Positions 1-7,155 of a stretch of 12,050 nucleotides of DNA are shown here, piece by piece. The notes beneath the pieces were generated by a model that saw only the letters and a list, made by a program, of their open reading frames with translations, was not told where the DNA came from and ran no database searches. The translations under genes were made by a program, and so were the position numbers. Positions within the stretch are counted from its first letter, which is position 1, and every line of letters begins with the position of its first letter. Source of the DNA: Saprospiraceae bacterium (GTDB taxonomy: Bacteria > Bacteroidota > Bacteroidia > Chitinophagales > Saprospiraceae); assembly GCA_007134625.1 (NCBI GenBank), contig SLKL01000184.1, forward strand, positions 1 to 12,050. Direction: 5' to 3'.

Positions 1-76
1 AATCTGAGTAATACTTTCCATCCCTGTTTATTTTTTATTCGTTTCAAGACTCAAATATACAAAAATTCTTTCATAT

Positions 77-186
77 ACACATTATTTTATATCATAGCCA
101 AGCTAAAATTTACATTATGCTTATCAGTGAGAGGAAGAATTTATCACAAGCCATAAAAACAAACATTTTATAATAAAACGCTAAAC
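77..186 (+). promoter_or_regulatory. Upstream and leader region of copy 1, promoter motif not visible
   Basis: Positions 77-99 match 1654-1676 at 22 of 23 bases. Positions 105-186, directly before the ATG, match 1753-1834 at about 73 of 82 bases with no gap. Between these blocks copy 1 has only 5 bases (100-104), while copy 2 has 76 bases carrying two TAnnTTTG elements. I find no perfect TAnnTTTG in 1-186; the nearest is TATTTTTT at 29-36. The leader contains a short ORF (117-173, starting MLISERKN), of which only the first eight codons are comparable with copy 2. The rest of 1-76 is AT-rich and shows nothing I can name. Confidence 0.45.
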
Positions 187-1140
187 ATGAAAACTCAAAC
201 AAACTTCAAAATTACGCTGACAACAATTCTCTTTATCCTTTATTCGATTTCCGGAAATTTGGTGGGTCAAACATCAACAAATGAAGGTGATTTAAGAAAT
301 AATGAATCCCATACATATAAAACAATATCTCCGGAAAATAACTGGACGAGTTATACATATAGTCTATGGTCGGGGAATAATAATCTCAAACCTAGACAGT
401 ATCGTTTTCATAATGATAGTGTTGAAGTTGATGGAAAATGGTACTTTCAATTACAATGGACTAAATCTCAAGAAGATGAGAATTGGAATAATCTAGAATT
501 ATACAGAGAGGAGAATGGGAAGATATTTGTATATGCTTGGGGTGCTGAATCTTTACTGATGGATTTTAATGTAGAAGAAGGAGAAGTTTTATCCATTTAT
601 CAGCCTTTGGGCATCTGGACCAATCATTATTCAGTGGTCTCAGTGGACAGTATAGAATTGTTAGATGGAAGCCTCAGAAAAAGGGTAGTTCTTGGCTGTT
701 ATGATGAGGATTTTGGTTATTATTATTGGGTGGAGGGAATTGGTTCTCTCAATCAAAATTTTTATCTTGTTCACTGTGCTGTTGATATTCCACACGACCC
801 AATTTTATGTTTTTACCAAAATGGGGAGATGATATACTCAAATGAGAATTATGATGAGTGCTGGATAACCACCTCAGTTACAGACATCCATTCCCAAGGC
901 ATCTACATATACCCCAATCCGACAATTGACTTCCTCACAATAGAGTTTGATGATGCTCCCGCTCAGGAAATCACCTTTAAAGTATATGACTATACCGGAA
1001 AACTCATCCGGAATTTCAATAATGCGGGTTATCAGTCTCATTATAGATTGCAAGTATCCGAACTGACTGCCGGATTTTATTATCTGACTTGGGAAATCAA
1101 TGGTGAGCCTTTTGTGTATCATTTTGTGGTGGGGGAATGA
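187..1140 (+). CDS. T9SS type A sorting domain-containing secreted protein (copy 1)
   Basis: This 317-residue protein is probably exported by Sec and then carried across the outer membrane by the type IX secretion system. It has a basic, hydrophobic signal peptide (residues 1 to about 28, starting MKTQTNFKITLTTILF), with cleavage probably near VGQ|TS. A passenger region follows (about 30-228), rich in aromatic and acidic residues. The C-terminal sorting domain (about 229-317) contains YPNP at 242-245, then the usual beta-strand pattern KVYDYTGKLIRNF and a glycine/tyrosine-rich end. Four cysteines (171, 197, 208, 225) also occur in copy 2 and could form disulfides. The passenger pattern (REENGKIF, LLMDFN, VDSIELLDGSLRKR, WVEGIGS, LCFY) is one I associate with uncharacterised Bacteroidota surface proteins; I see no enzymatic motif. 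The ATG start fits the signal peptide and the paralog starts identically. A paralog lies directly downstream. Its function is unknown. Confidence 0.88.
   Translation: MKTQTNFKITLTTILFILYSISGNLVGQTSTNEGDLRNNESHTYKTISPENNWTSYTYSLWSGNNNLKPRQYRFHNDSVEVDGKWYFQLQWTKSQEDENWNNLELYREENGKIFVYAWGAESLLMDFNVEEGEVLSIYQPLGIWTNHYSVVSVDSIELLDGSLRKRVVLGCYDEDFGYYYWVEGIGSLNQNFYLVHCAVDIPHDPILCFYQNGEMIYSNENYDECWITTSVTDIHSQGIYIYPNPTIDFLTIEFDDAPAQEITFKVYDYTGKLIRNFNNAGYQSHYRLQVSELTAGFYYLTWEINGEPFVYHFVVGE
871..1140 (+). repeat. Direct repeat, sorting-domain cassette (partner 2516-2785)
   Basis: Positions 871-1140 and 2516-2785 align without gaps and differ at 10 of 270 bases (about 96% identity). The last 127 bases differ at one position. 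Identity is lost immediately after the shared stop codon. The repeat encodes the complete T9SS sorting domain plus a few residues before it. The copies are 1,645 bases apart in the same orientation, so homologous recombination between them could delete or fuse the two genes. Confidence 0.85.
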
Positions 1141-1307
1141 GGAGGTTTATTGTCAGGTTTCATTTCACAGGGCAGAAATAATTATTGAGTCTAAAGTTAG
1201 TCTGCTTACAAAACAGACCTGCAAGGAATTAGATATTTCGACCCTTTTAACCGAGAATTCAGAACGCTATAGTCATTCATAAAGAACAAATTACTGCTAT
1301 ACAATTA

Positions 1308-1361
1308 CCACACAGCTTTAGCCTGTGGTCTGAGAAAACAGCTATTATATTGGCTTTAGCC
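1308..1361. repeat. Pair of GCTTTAGC-centred hairpins, REP-like
   Basis: Positions 1308-1328 form CCACA..GCTttAGC..TGTGG with a small internal loop. Positions 1352-1361 are the perfect short palindrome GGCTTTAGCC. Both share the core GCTTTAGC and lie 24 bases apart. Paired short palindromes of this kind resemble REP-type elements that some bacteria disperse with RAYT transposases. No RAYT gene is in the window, so the assignment rests on the structure alone. Confidence 0.4.
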
Positions 1362-1384
1362 GAAAGATCATCTTCGGAATTTTT
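1360..1384 (+). terminator. Candidate intrinsic terminator downstream of copy 1
   Basis: The sequence CCGAAAGATCATCTTCGG (1360-1377) folds into a stem of five pairs (CCGAA/TTCGG), a bulged A and two further pairs (GA/TC). It is followed by AATTTTT at 1378-1384. It lies about 220 bases after the stop codon of copy 1 on the same strand and would end that transcript before copy 2. The T-run is short and the first C overlaps the neighbouring GGCTTTAGCC palindrome, so it could instead belong to the repeat cluster. Confidence 0.4.
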
Positions 1385-1438
1385 GGAAACTGTATTGACT
1401 GTGATATAAGCTATTAGGATTCAAATTCTGCTCTGGCT

Positions 1439-1500
1439 TCAAACCTTGGTTCGGGAGGAGGTTATTGAGCATGTCGAAATGCTCACCAACCCTGGTTTGA
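1439..1500. repeat. Long nested inverted repeat (cruciform-like)
   Basis: The outer arms at 1439-1451 (TCAAACCTTGGTT) and 1488-1500 (AACCCTGGTTTGA) are complementary at 11 of 13 positions. The inner arms GAGCAT (1467-1472) and ATGCTC (1479-1484) enclose the loop GTCGAA. The whole could fold as one imperfect hairpin of about 62 bases. A separate small hairpin, CCACC-TTCT-GGTGG, follows at 1505-1518. The inner GAGCATGTCGAAATGCTC is reminiscent of dispersed intergenic repeats in Bacteroidota, but copy number cannot be judged from one window. Confidence 0.45.
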
Positions 1501-1653
1501 TTCACCACCTTCTGGTGGGAACAAGCAGGGCCACCAACCTACAGGATATTGGAAATACCTTGCAGTTCTACACCCAAAACCGAAAGCACTGAATGAGGTT
1601 CTGCTCAACAATTTTTCAATTATTTATCTGATTAATTTCGTTTCGGTTTTTTA

Positions 1654-1834
1654 ACACATTGTTTTATATCATAGCCTCTATTTTTTACCATGTCTAAAAT
1701 CTGTATAAATTTGTATATATTTGTACCACACCTTTATGATATTCTGAAATCAAAAATTTACATTATGATTATCAGTGAGAGAAAGAATTAATCACAAGTT
1801 TTAAAAACAAACATTATCTAATAAAACACTAAAC
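1654..1834 (+). promoter_or_regulatory. Promoter and leader of copy 2
   Basis: Two perfect Bacteroidota -7 elements stand in tandem: TAAATTTG at 1706-1713 and TATATTTG at 1716-1723. A T-run at 1681-1686 places TTTT 19 bases before the first, close to the TTTG -33 box. The second has no good -33 box. The inferred transcription start is near 1719-1730, giving a 5' leader of about 105-115 bases. Most of that leader (1753-1834) is shared with copy 1. The promoter lies in a 76-base stretch (1677-1752) that replaces 5 bases in copy 1. Confidence 0.5.
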
Positions 1835-2785
1835 ATGAAAACTCAAACCAACTTCAAAATTACGCTGACAACAATTCTTTTTACGGTTGCCTCAATCTCC
1901 GGGTATATGATTGGTCAGACATCATCCATTACAGAGGACAACCGAGACAATAAACAAGCCACCTATTATAAATATGTATCTCCGGAAAATACCTGGACAA
2001 CTGTAGGATATTCCTGGATTGACAATAGTTATGGTTCTCATAGATTTCGCTTTTCTGCGGATAGTGTTTTCTTCGAGGGGCAGTGGTACTTTCAATTTCA
2101 GGGTACGGGATCTGAGCACGGAGATAACTGGGGAAATATAGGTTTATTCCGTGAAGAAAATGGGGTCGTGTATGGAATTACTCGAAGCGAGGAGCGTATT
2201 TTTATGGACTTCAATCTGGAAATAGGGGATCGGATTACTATTCCCTACTTGGATTTTGTGGATAGTTTCGAATATATTGTTGTAGGAATTGATACCATTG
2301 AGCTTTTAGATGGAAGCCTAAGAAAACGATTACTTTTAGATTGTTACCAATGGCAAGATGAAGGTTTTGAAGTTTATTTTGTCGAGGGATTAGGCTCTAT
2401 GGGGGCTTACATCGGACATATTGGATGTTTTTTGGATGTCCATGAGGCATTATTATGTTTTTATAATAATGATGAAATGCTCTACACCAATCCAAATTTT
2501 AACGGGTGTTGGATCACCTCAGTTACCGACATCCATTCCCAAGGCATCAACATATACCCCAATCCGACAACTGACTTTCTCATAATAGAGTTTGATGATG
2601 CTCTCGCTACGGAAATCACCTTTAAAGTATATGACTATACCGGAAAACTCATCCGAAATTTCAATAATGCGGGTTATCAGTCTCATTATAGATTGCAAGT
2701 ATCCGAACTGACTGCCGGATTTTATTATCTGACTTGGGAAATGAATGGTGAGCCTTTTGTGTATCATTTTGTGGTGGGGGAATGA
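1835..2785 (+). CDS. T9SS type A sorting domain-containing secreted protein (copy 2)
   Basis: This 316-residue paralog of the preceding gene shares its layout: signal peptide (1 to about 28, first 16 residues identical to copy 1), passenger (about 30-227) and T9SS sorting domain (about 228-316, YPNP at 241-244). Cysteines at 170, 198, 208 and 225 match those of copy 1. The passenger keeps the same skeleton (SPEN.W, WYFQ, REENG, MDFN, ELLDGSLRKR, EG.GS, LLCFY) but roughly half or fewer of its residues are identical by eye. The last 270 bases of the two genes match at 260 positions, and the match ends just past the stop codon. This is what a tandem duplication with later divergence of the passenger, or gene conversion of the ends, would leave. 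It is a predicted surface or secreted protein with no recognised enzymatic motif; the ligand or role is unknown. Confidence 0.88.
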   Translation: MKTQTNFKITLTTILFTVASISGYMIGQTSSITEDNRDNKQATYYKYVSPENTWTTVGYSWIDNSYGSHRFRFSADSVFFEGQWYFQFQGTGSEHGDNWGNIGLFREENGVVYGITRSEERIFMDFNLEIGDRITIPYLDFVDSFEYIVVGIDTIELLDGSLRKRLLLDCYQWQDEGFEVYFVEGLGSMGAYIGHIGCFLDVHEALLCFYNNDEMLYTNPNFNGCWITSVTDIHSQGINIYPNPTTDFLIIEFDDALATEITFKVYDYTGKLIRNFNNAGYQSHYRLQVSELTAGFYYLTWEMNGEPFVYHFVVGE

Positions 2786-2849
2786 GATGTTGTGAGTTGC
2801 TTTTTTTAAAAAAATGGATAAACAATCCTGAATCTTAAAACTTTAAGTC

Positions 2850-3113
2850 ATGAAAATAATTAAGCCATTTTTTATTGAGTACACCCGCTTCATGTTGAGC
2901 AGTAGAAGGGTGTTTTATACGGTATCATTTGCTGAAATATTCTTTATTAGCCTCACTTTCAGACTACTTACCAATATGACCATAGACTTGAAATTTCTCG
3001 CTGATGTAACCTTAGTATTCCTTGGCTGCATACTTGCTCTCCAGGCACTTGGCGGTTATAAATGGTTAAAAGATAAGTTTCATGAAAACTATGACAAAGA
3101 GACTCACCCCTAA
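2850..3113 (+). CDS. Small two-helix membrane protein, unknown function
   Basis: This 87-residue protein starts with ATG at 2850. It has two hydrophobic stretches, about residues 21-40 (VFYTVSFAEIFFISLTF) and about 50-70 (FLADVTLVFLGCILALQAL). A positively charged N-terminal segment and a short charged tail (KDKFHENYDKETHP) flank them. The charge pattern suggests an inner-membrane protein with two spans and both ends in the cytoplasm. It lies 64 bases after copy 2 on the same strand and converges on the M23 peptidase gene. I do not recognise a family. The composition and ATG start are consistent with a real gene, but without homologs it could be a chance frame. Confidence 0.55.
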   Translation: MKIIKPFFIEYTRFMLSSRRVFYTVSFAEIFFISLTFRLLTNMTIDLKFLADVTLVFLGCILALQALGGYKWLKDKFHENYDKETHP

Positions 3114-3156
3114 CAAAATTTGTAATAGAAAGGGGTTTTCGGAGTGGCCTCAAATA

Positions 3157-4143
3157 TCAATCTCCAAATGACTGATTGGGAATAGAAGCCATTTCTACTA
3201 ATTCCTGATATTCTACAGGGGATAAACCATCCATACAGAAATAGATGGGATTAACGGCATTGCCTCTATATCTTACTTCGTAATGTAAGTGGGGTGCGGT
3301 AGATGTTCCGGTATTGCCGACAGTAGCGATTTTCTGACCCTTGGTTACCTCATCTCCAACTTCTACTTTATAGGCTTGCAAATGGGCATAAAGGGTTTCA
3401 TATCCATATCCGTGGTCAATTACCAGGAAGGTGCCATATCCCGTACGATCTCTTTGAATTCGGGTCACCACCCCGTTACCTGTGGCGTAAATTGGTGTAC
3501 CAAGAGGAGCAGTGAAATCAATTCCTGAGTGCATTCTCCAGACTTTATGTACAGGATGTAATCGCATCCCAAAACCGGAGAGTAAATTCATGCTTCTGTG
3601 CAGATTATCCATTCTTATCGGCTTGATCGATGGAATGGATGCCAACATATTTTCGCGATCTTCAGAAAGTTCTTCAATGGTTTCCAATGATCTGGAATGC
3701 ATAACCAATTGTCGCTCCAACCTGTCCAATCTGTTTTGAACTTCATTGACCAATTGACCACTGAAGTTGAATTCAATATTGTCTCCCAAACGACTGTGAC
3801 CTCCAATACCCCCTTCCCACATATCGCCGTCTAAGGGGTCCATCCCAAATAGCATACGATAAACACCATCATCTCTTTCACGTAAATTGTTCAGGACCTT
3901 GGAATAGGTTTCAAGGTTGTCTTTAAAGCTTAAATATTTAACTGACATTAATTCCAACTCTCTTTCGAGGGCTTGTTCCCTTGGGGTAGGGAAGTAGGTG
4001 CTGCCCAATCCGTAGATGATTGCTGCAGTTATGATGATGGAAGATAAAATTCCTAAAAATCTGTATATTTTCGCTGAAGTCGAGACCTTATACTCTTCAA
4101 ACCTCAGTGTACTCGTATTGTAAACGTACTTTTTTTGCTTCAT
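3157..4143 (-). CDS. Membrane-anchored M23 family metallopeptidase
   Basis: This is a predicted zinc endopeptidase acting on peptidoglycan cross-links in the periplasm. I chose ATG at 4143 (328 residues), since MKQKKYVYNTSTLRFEEYK is a typical Bacteroidota beginning for this family; a TTG six codons upstream is less likely. One transmembrane segment (about 27-46) anchors the protein with a short cytoplasmic N-terminus. A probable coiled-coil linker (about 55-165) follows, then the LytM/M23 domain (about 190-300). The zinc site is complete: H205 and D209 (HSGID), and H287 of HLH (285-287). H254 (LYAH) and H285 are the other conserved histidines of the family. Nothing suggests inactivation. It is divergent to alaS, an arrangement I recall as common in Bacteroidota, and converges on the small membrane protein. 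Confidence 0.93.
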   Translation of the reverse strand: MKQKKYVYNTSTLRFEEYKVSTSAKIYRFLGILSSIIITAAIIYGLGSTYFPTPREQALERELELMSVKYLSFKDNLETYSKVLNNLRERDDGVYRMLFGMDPLDGDMWEGGIGGHSRLGDNIEFNFSGQLVNEVQNRLDRLERQLVMHSRSLETIEELSEDRENMLASIPSIKPIRMDNLHRSMNLLSGFGMRLHPVHKVWRMHSGIDFTAPLGTPIYATGNGVVTRIQRDRTGYGTFLVIDHGYGYETLYAHLQAYKVEVGDEVTKGQKIATVGNTGTSTAPHLHYEVRYRGNAVNPIYFCMDGLSPVEYQELVEMASIPNQSFGD

Positions 4144-4209
4144 ATTAAATCCTGTTGGCAAAATGACTATTTTTGCAGCCGGATATTCTCATTGGGAAAT
4201 AGATTGTTG

Positions 4210-4241
4210 CAAAAGTATTGACAATTTCTCTCTTTTCCAAG
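4210..4241 (-). promoter_or_regulatory. Promoter for the M23 peptidase gene
   Basis: Read on the minus strand there is a perfect -7 element TACTTTTG (plus-strand CAAAAGTA at 4210-4217). Nineteen bases upstream of it is TTGG (plus-strand CCAA at 4237-4240), overlapping CTTG, a fair match to the TTTG -33 box. The predicted start of transcription is near 4203, giving a leader of about 60 bases before the ATG at 4143. Confidence 0.5.
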
Positions 4242-4310
4242 TACCTTAACGCTTTATTAGTAAAAAAATATATAAAAAAACAATATAGATAAAGTGCTGA
4301 TTAAGTTTGA

Positions 4311-4341
4311 TTTGTGAGGGATTGTATATATATTAAAATTT
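4311..4341 (+). promoter_or_regulatory. Weak candidate promoter for alaS
   Basis: TTTG at 4311-4314 is followed, after exactly 19 bases, by TAAAATTT at 4334-4341. That -7 box matches only four of the six fixed positions of TAnnTTTG. A perfect TATTTTTG also occurs on the plus strand at 4168-4175, but it has no -33 box at the right distance and would leave a leader of over 200 bases. The surrounding DNA (about 4255-4398) is extremely AT-rich. Confidence 0.25.
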
Positions 4342-4398
4342 AATATAATGTTTACAAAGTTAACAATCAAATAATAACGTAAAAAACCATTATTTAAA

Positions 4399-7053
4399 GT
4401 GAATAAAGAAATAAGTTTGAAATCATCAGAAATACGCCAAAAGTTCTTAAATTTTTTTTCAGAAAAAAATCACCGTATTGTTTCATCAGCTCCGGTTGTT
4501 AATAAAGATGACCCGACTCTGATGTTTACTAATGCGGGTATGAATCAATTTAAAGATAATTTTCTAGGGACAAAAAATATTGATCACCAAAGAGTTGCCA
4601 ATACTCAGAAATGCCTTCGGGTTTCCGGTAAACACAATGATCTGGAGGAAGTAGGTGTGGACAGCTATCATCATACTTTATTTGAAATGTTGGGGAATTG
4701 GTCTTTTGGAGATTATTTCAAAAAAGAGGCTATCGAGTGGGCGTGGGAACTACTGACTGAGGTTTATGGAATTGACCCCAATAGATTGTATGTGTCTGTT
4801 TTTCAGGGAGATGCTACCGACGGGGTGAGTAGAGATAACGAAGCTGCAGAAATTTGGGGCAAAATTCTGGATAAAGAACGTATTCTGGATTTTGATAAAA
4901 AAGACAATTTCTGGGAAATGGGCGAAACCGGTCCTTGTGGTCCATGTAGCGAGATTCATATCGATTTGCGTGATGATGAGGAACGAGCAAAAGTAGAAGG
5001 AGCTTCACTTGTCAATATGGATCATCCCGAGGTCATTGAAATCTGGAATCTCGTTTTCATTCAATACGACCGGAAAGCTGATGGCAATCTGGTACCACTT
5101 CCTGCGAGGCATGTGGATACGGGTATGGGATTTGAGCGACTCTGTATGGTTTTGCAAAATAAAAAGTCATCCTACGATACCGATGTTTTTTCACCTGTTA
5201 TACAAAAAATAGAAGAGTTAAGCGGTAAGAAATACAAGGGAGTATATGGTAAAGATGCGGGGTCAGATGTAGCTTTTCGAGTGATTGCCGATCACGTCAG
5301 AGCCGTTAGTTTTACCATAGCAGACGGAGCGTTGCCTTCCAATACGGGAGCGGGTTATGTAATCCGACGTATCCTTAGAAGAGCTGTGAGATATTATTAT
5401 TCCTTCCTGGAAATGGAAGAACCGATGATCTGGAAATTGGTAGCTGTTTTAGCCGATCAATTTAAGGAGGTTTTTCCGGAATTGCACGCACAGCTCGACT
5501 TGGTTTCCTCAGTGATAAAAGAGGAGGAGAAAAGCTTTTTGAAGACCTTGTCGGATGGACTTAAGCGTTTTAAAACCTTAGAACCGGTAAAAGGTCGAAT
5601 CAGCGGAAAAGATGCATTTGAGTTGTACGATACCTATGGTTTTCCTTTTGATCTGACAGCACTTTTGGCAACAGAATCAGGGCTTTCTGTAGATGAGACT
5701 GAATTTGAAAAAGCACTTAATGAACAACGCGAGCGTTCGAGAGCTGATGCGAAGCGCACAGTCGGCGATTGGGAAATTGTAAGTAAATCCACAAGCTCTG
5801 AATTTGTCGGATACCATCAACTTACCCTCGAAGAAGTTCGCATTTTGAGGTATCGTATTACTGAGCAAAAAAATGAGCAGTTCATCCACATCGTTTTAGA
5901 CAGGACCCCTTTTTATCCTGAGGGTGGTGGTCAGGTCGGTGACACCGGTGAATTGGTTGCAGGTGCCAATAGGATAAAGGTTATTGATACTTTTAGGGAA
6001 AATGAATTGATTGTTCATAGAGTTGACAAATTACCGACTAAGCCTGAGATGGTTTTTTCCGCAAGAGTAGATGCTGAAAGAAGAGCTGATACACAGAGAA
6101 ATCACTCTGCCACTCACTTACTTCATGCTGCCCTCAGAAAAGTTCTCGGAACACACGTTCAGCAAAAGGGTTCGCTTGTTGCACCGGATCAATTACGCTT
6201 CGATTTTTCCCATTTCCAAAAGGTAAGCAAAGAGGAATTGCAGCAGATAGAGAAAATGGTCAACAGTCGGATACGCATGAATATCCCATTACTTGAAGAG
6301 GCCGGAGTTTCTATTGAGACGGCAAAAGAAAGGGGTGTAATGATGCTCTTCGGAGAAAAGTATGGCGATGAGGTCCGCGTAATTAGCTTTGACCCTTCCT
6401 ATTCCTCAGAGTTGTGCGGTGGATGTCATGTACAGGCAACAGGCGAAATTGGTACTTTTAAGATCGTTCAGGAAACCTCTGTTGCATCAGGTATCAGGCG
6501 AATAGTAGCATTAACAGGAAAAGGAGCGGAGAACTATATCAATGATCAGATTGAAGTACTCAATCAGGTTAAGGATGCACTTAAAAACCCACCGAATATT
6601 GTTGAAGCCATTGATGCTTTCAGGCTGGAAATTAAGCAATTAAAATCGGAACTGGATAAAGCTAATCAAGAGCAGGCAGGTAATATTCAGTCTGAATTGA
6701 AAGCAAAAGTCAGGCAGCTCAATGAGGTTAACTTTTTAGCCGAAAAACTATCCATAGCAGATTCCAAGGCCCTGAAAACAATGGTTTTTAATCTGGAGGC
6801 AGAATTGAGTCCGGCCGTGATTGCCATAGCAGCAGATGTAGAAGGTAAACCACAATTGATGATTGCCATCAGTAAATCTATCGCAAAGGATGATCTGCAT
6901 GCGGGAAAATTAATTAAAGAAGCTGCCTCACATATTAGAGGGGGCGGTGGGGGACAACCCTTTTTCGCAAGTGCTGGAGGCAGCCATGTCGGAGGATTAG
7001 AAAATGCAGTGGAATTTATTCGGGAAAAGGTCGAGGGCTTGATTTCTGAATAA
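4399..7053 (+). CDS. alaS: Alanine--tRNA ligase
   Basis: This class II synthetase charges tRNA-Ala with alanine in the cytoplasm and hydrolyses mischarged Ser- or Gly-tRNA. Its 884 residues are close to the usual bacterial length of about 875. The aminoacylation domain shows motif 1 (DPTLMFTNAGMNQFKD, 38-53), motif 2 (TLFEMLGNWSFGDYF, 93-107) and motif 3 (GAGYVIRRILRRAVR, 317-331). The editing domain has its full metal site: H569 and H573 in HSATHLLH, and C673 and H677 in CGGCH. The C-terminal C-Ala/DHHA1 domain ends with the glycine-rich GGGGGQPFFASAGG (848-861). No ATG precedes the conserved region: an in-frame stop lies at 4375 and the first internal Met is residue 42. Translation must therefore use GTG at 4399 or possibly TTG at 4417. 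The latter would give MKSSEIRQ, closer to the usual beginning. No frame defects are seen. Confidence 0.97.
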   Translation: MNKEISLKSSEIRQKFLNFFSEKNHRIVSSAPVVNKDDPTLMFTNAGMNQFKDNFLGTKNIDHQRVANTQKCLRVSGKHNDLEEVGVDSYHHTLFEMLGNWSFGDYFKKEAIEWAWELLTEVYGIDPNRLYVSVFQGDATDGVSRDNEAAEIWGKILDKERILDFDKKDNFWEMGETGPCGPCSEIHIDLRDDEERAKVEGASLVNMDHPEVIEIWNLVFIQYDRKADGNLVPLPARHVDTGMGFERLCMVLQNKKSSYDTDVFSPVIQKIEELSGKKYKGVYGKDAGSDVAFRVIADHVRAVSFTIADGALPSNTGAGYVIRRILRRAVRYYYSFLEMEEPMIWKLVAVLADQFKEVFPELHAQLDLVSSVIKEEEKSFLKTLSDGLKRFKTLEPVKGRISGKDAFELYDTYGFPFDLTALLATESGLSVDETEFEKALNEQRERSRADAKRTVGDWEIVSKSTSSEFVGYHQLTLEEVRILRYRITEQKNEQFIHIVLDRTPFYPEGGGQVGDTGELVAGANRIKVIDTFRENELIVHRVDKLPTKPEMVFSARVDAERRADTQRNHSATHLLHAALRKVLGTHVQQKGSLVAPDQLRFDFSHFQKVSKEELQQIEKMVNSRIRMNIPLLEEAGVSIETAKERGVMMLFGEKYGDEVRVISFDPSYSSELCGGCHVQATGEIGTFKIVQETSVASGIRRIVALTGKGAENYINDQIEVLNQVKDALKNPPNIVEAIDAFRLEIKQLKSELDKANQEQAGNIQSELKAKVRQLNEVNFLAEKLSIADSKALKTMVFNLEAELSPAVIAIAADVEGKPQLMIAISKSIAKDDLHAGKLIKEAASHIRGGGGGQPFFASAGGSHVGGLENAVEFIREKVEGLISE

Positions 7054-7155
7054 GGGTTTTCGGAACGGACTCATCACTAATCCAACGCCTCTAATAGTTT
7101 AAAAAACAGCCGCTTATAAACATATTTTCGGGTAAGTTACATTATAGCCTTCCCC

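Larger units (their letters stand above)
1141..1653. other. Hairpin-rich non-coding spacer between the paralogs
   Basis: About 0.5 kb lies between the stop of copy 1 and the upstream repeat of copy 2. A 60-codon frame running over 1100-1282 mostly overlaps copy 1 and looks accidental. The notable content is a run of inverted repeats: GTCTG/CAGAC at 1200-1218; a GCTTTAGC-centred hairpin at 1308-1328; GGCTTTAGCC at 1352-1361; a terminator-like hairpin at 1360-1384; a long nested inverted repeat at 1439-1500; and CCACC/GGTGG at 1505-1518. No transposase or RNA family is recognisable. It may be a decayed repeat element or a set of structured intergenic repeats. Confidence 0.5.

Noticed and set aside
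1100-1282. 60-codon plus-strand frame after copy 1
   Set aside because: It overlaps the end of copy 1 in another frame, has no recognisable features, and its equivalent after copy 2 is not preserved because the sequence diverges after the stop codon.
2801-2814. Seven T followed by seven A after copy 2, as a possible terminator
   Set aside because: It is a bare A/T palindrome with no GC stem before a T-run, so it does not meet the intrinsic terminator pattern.
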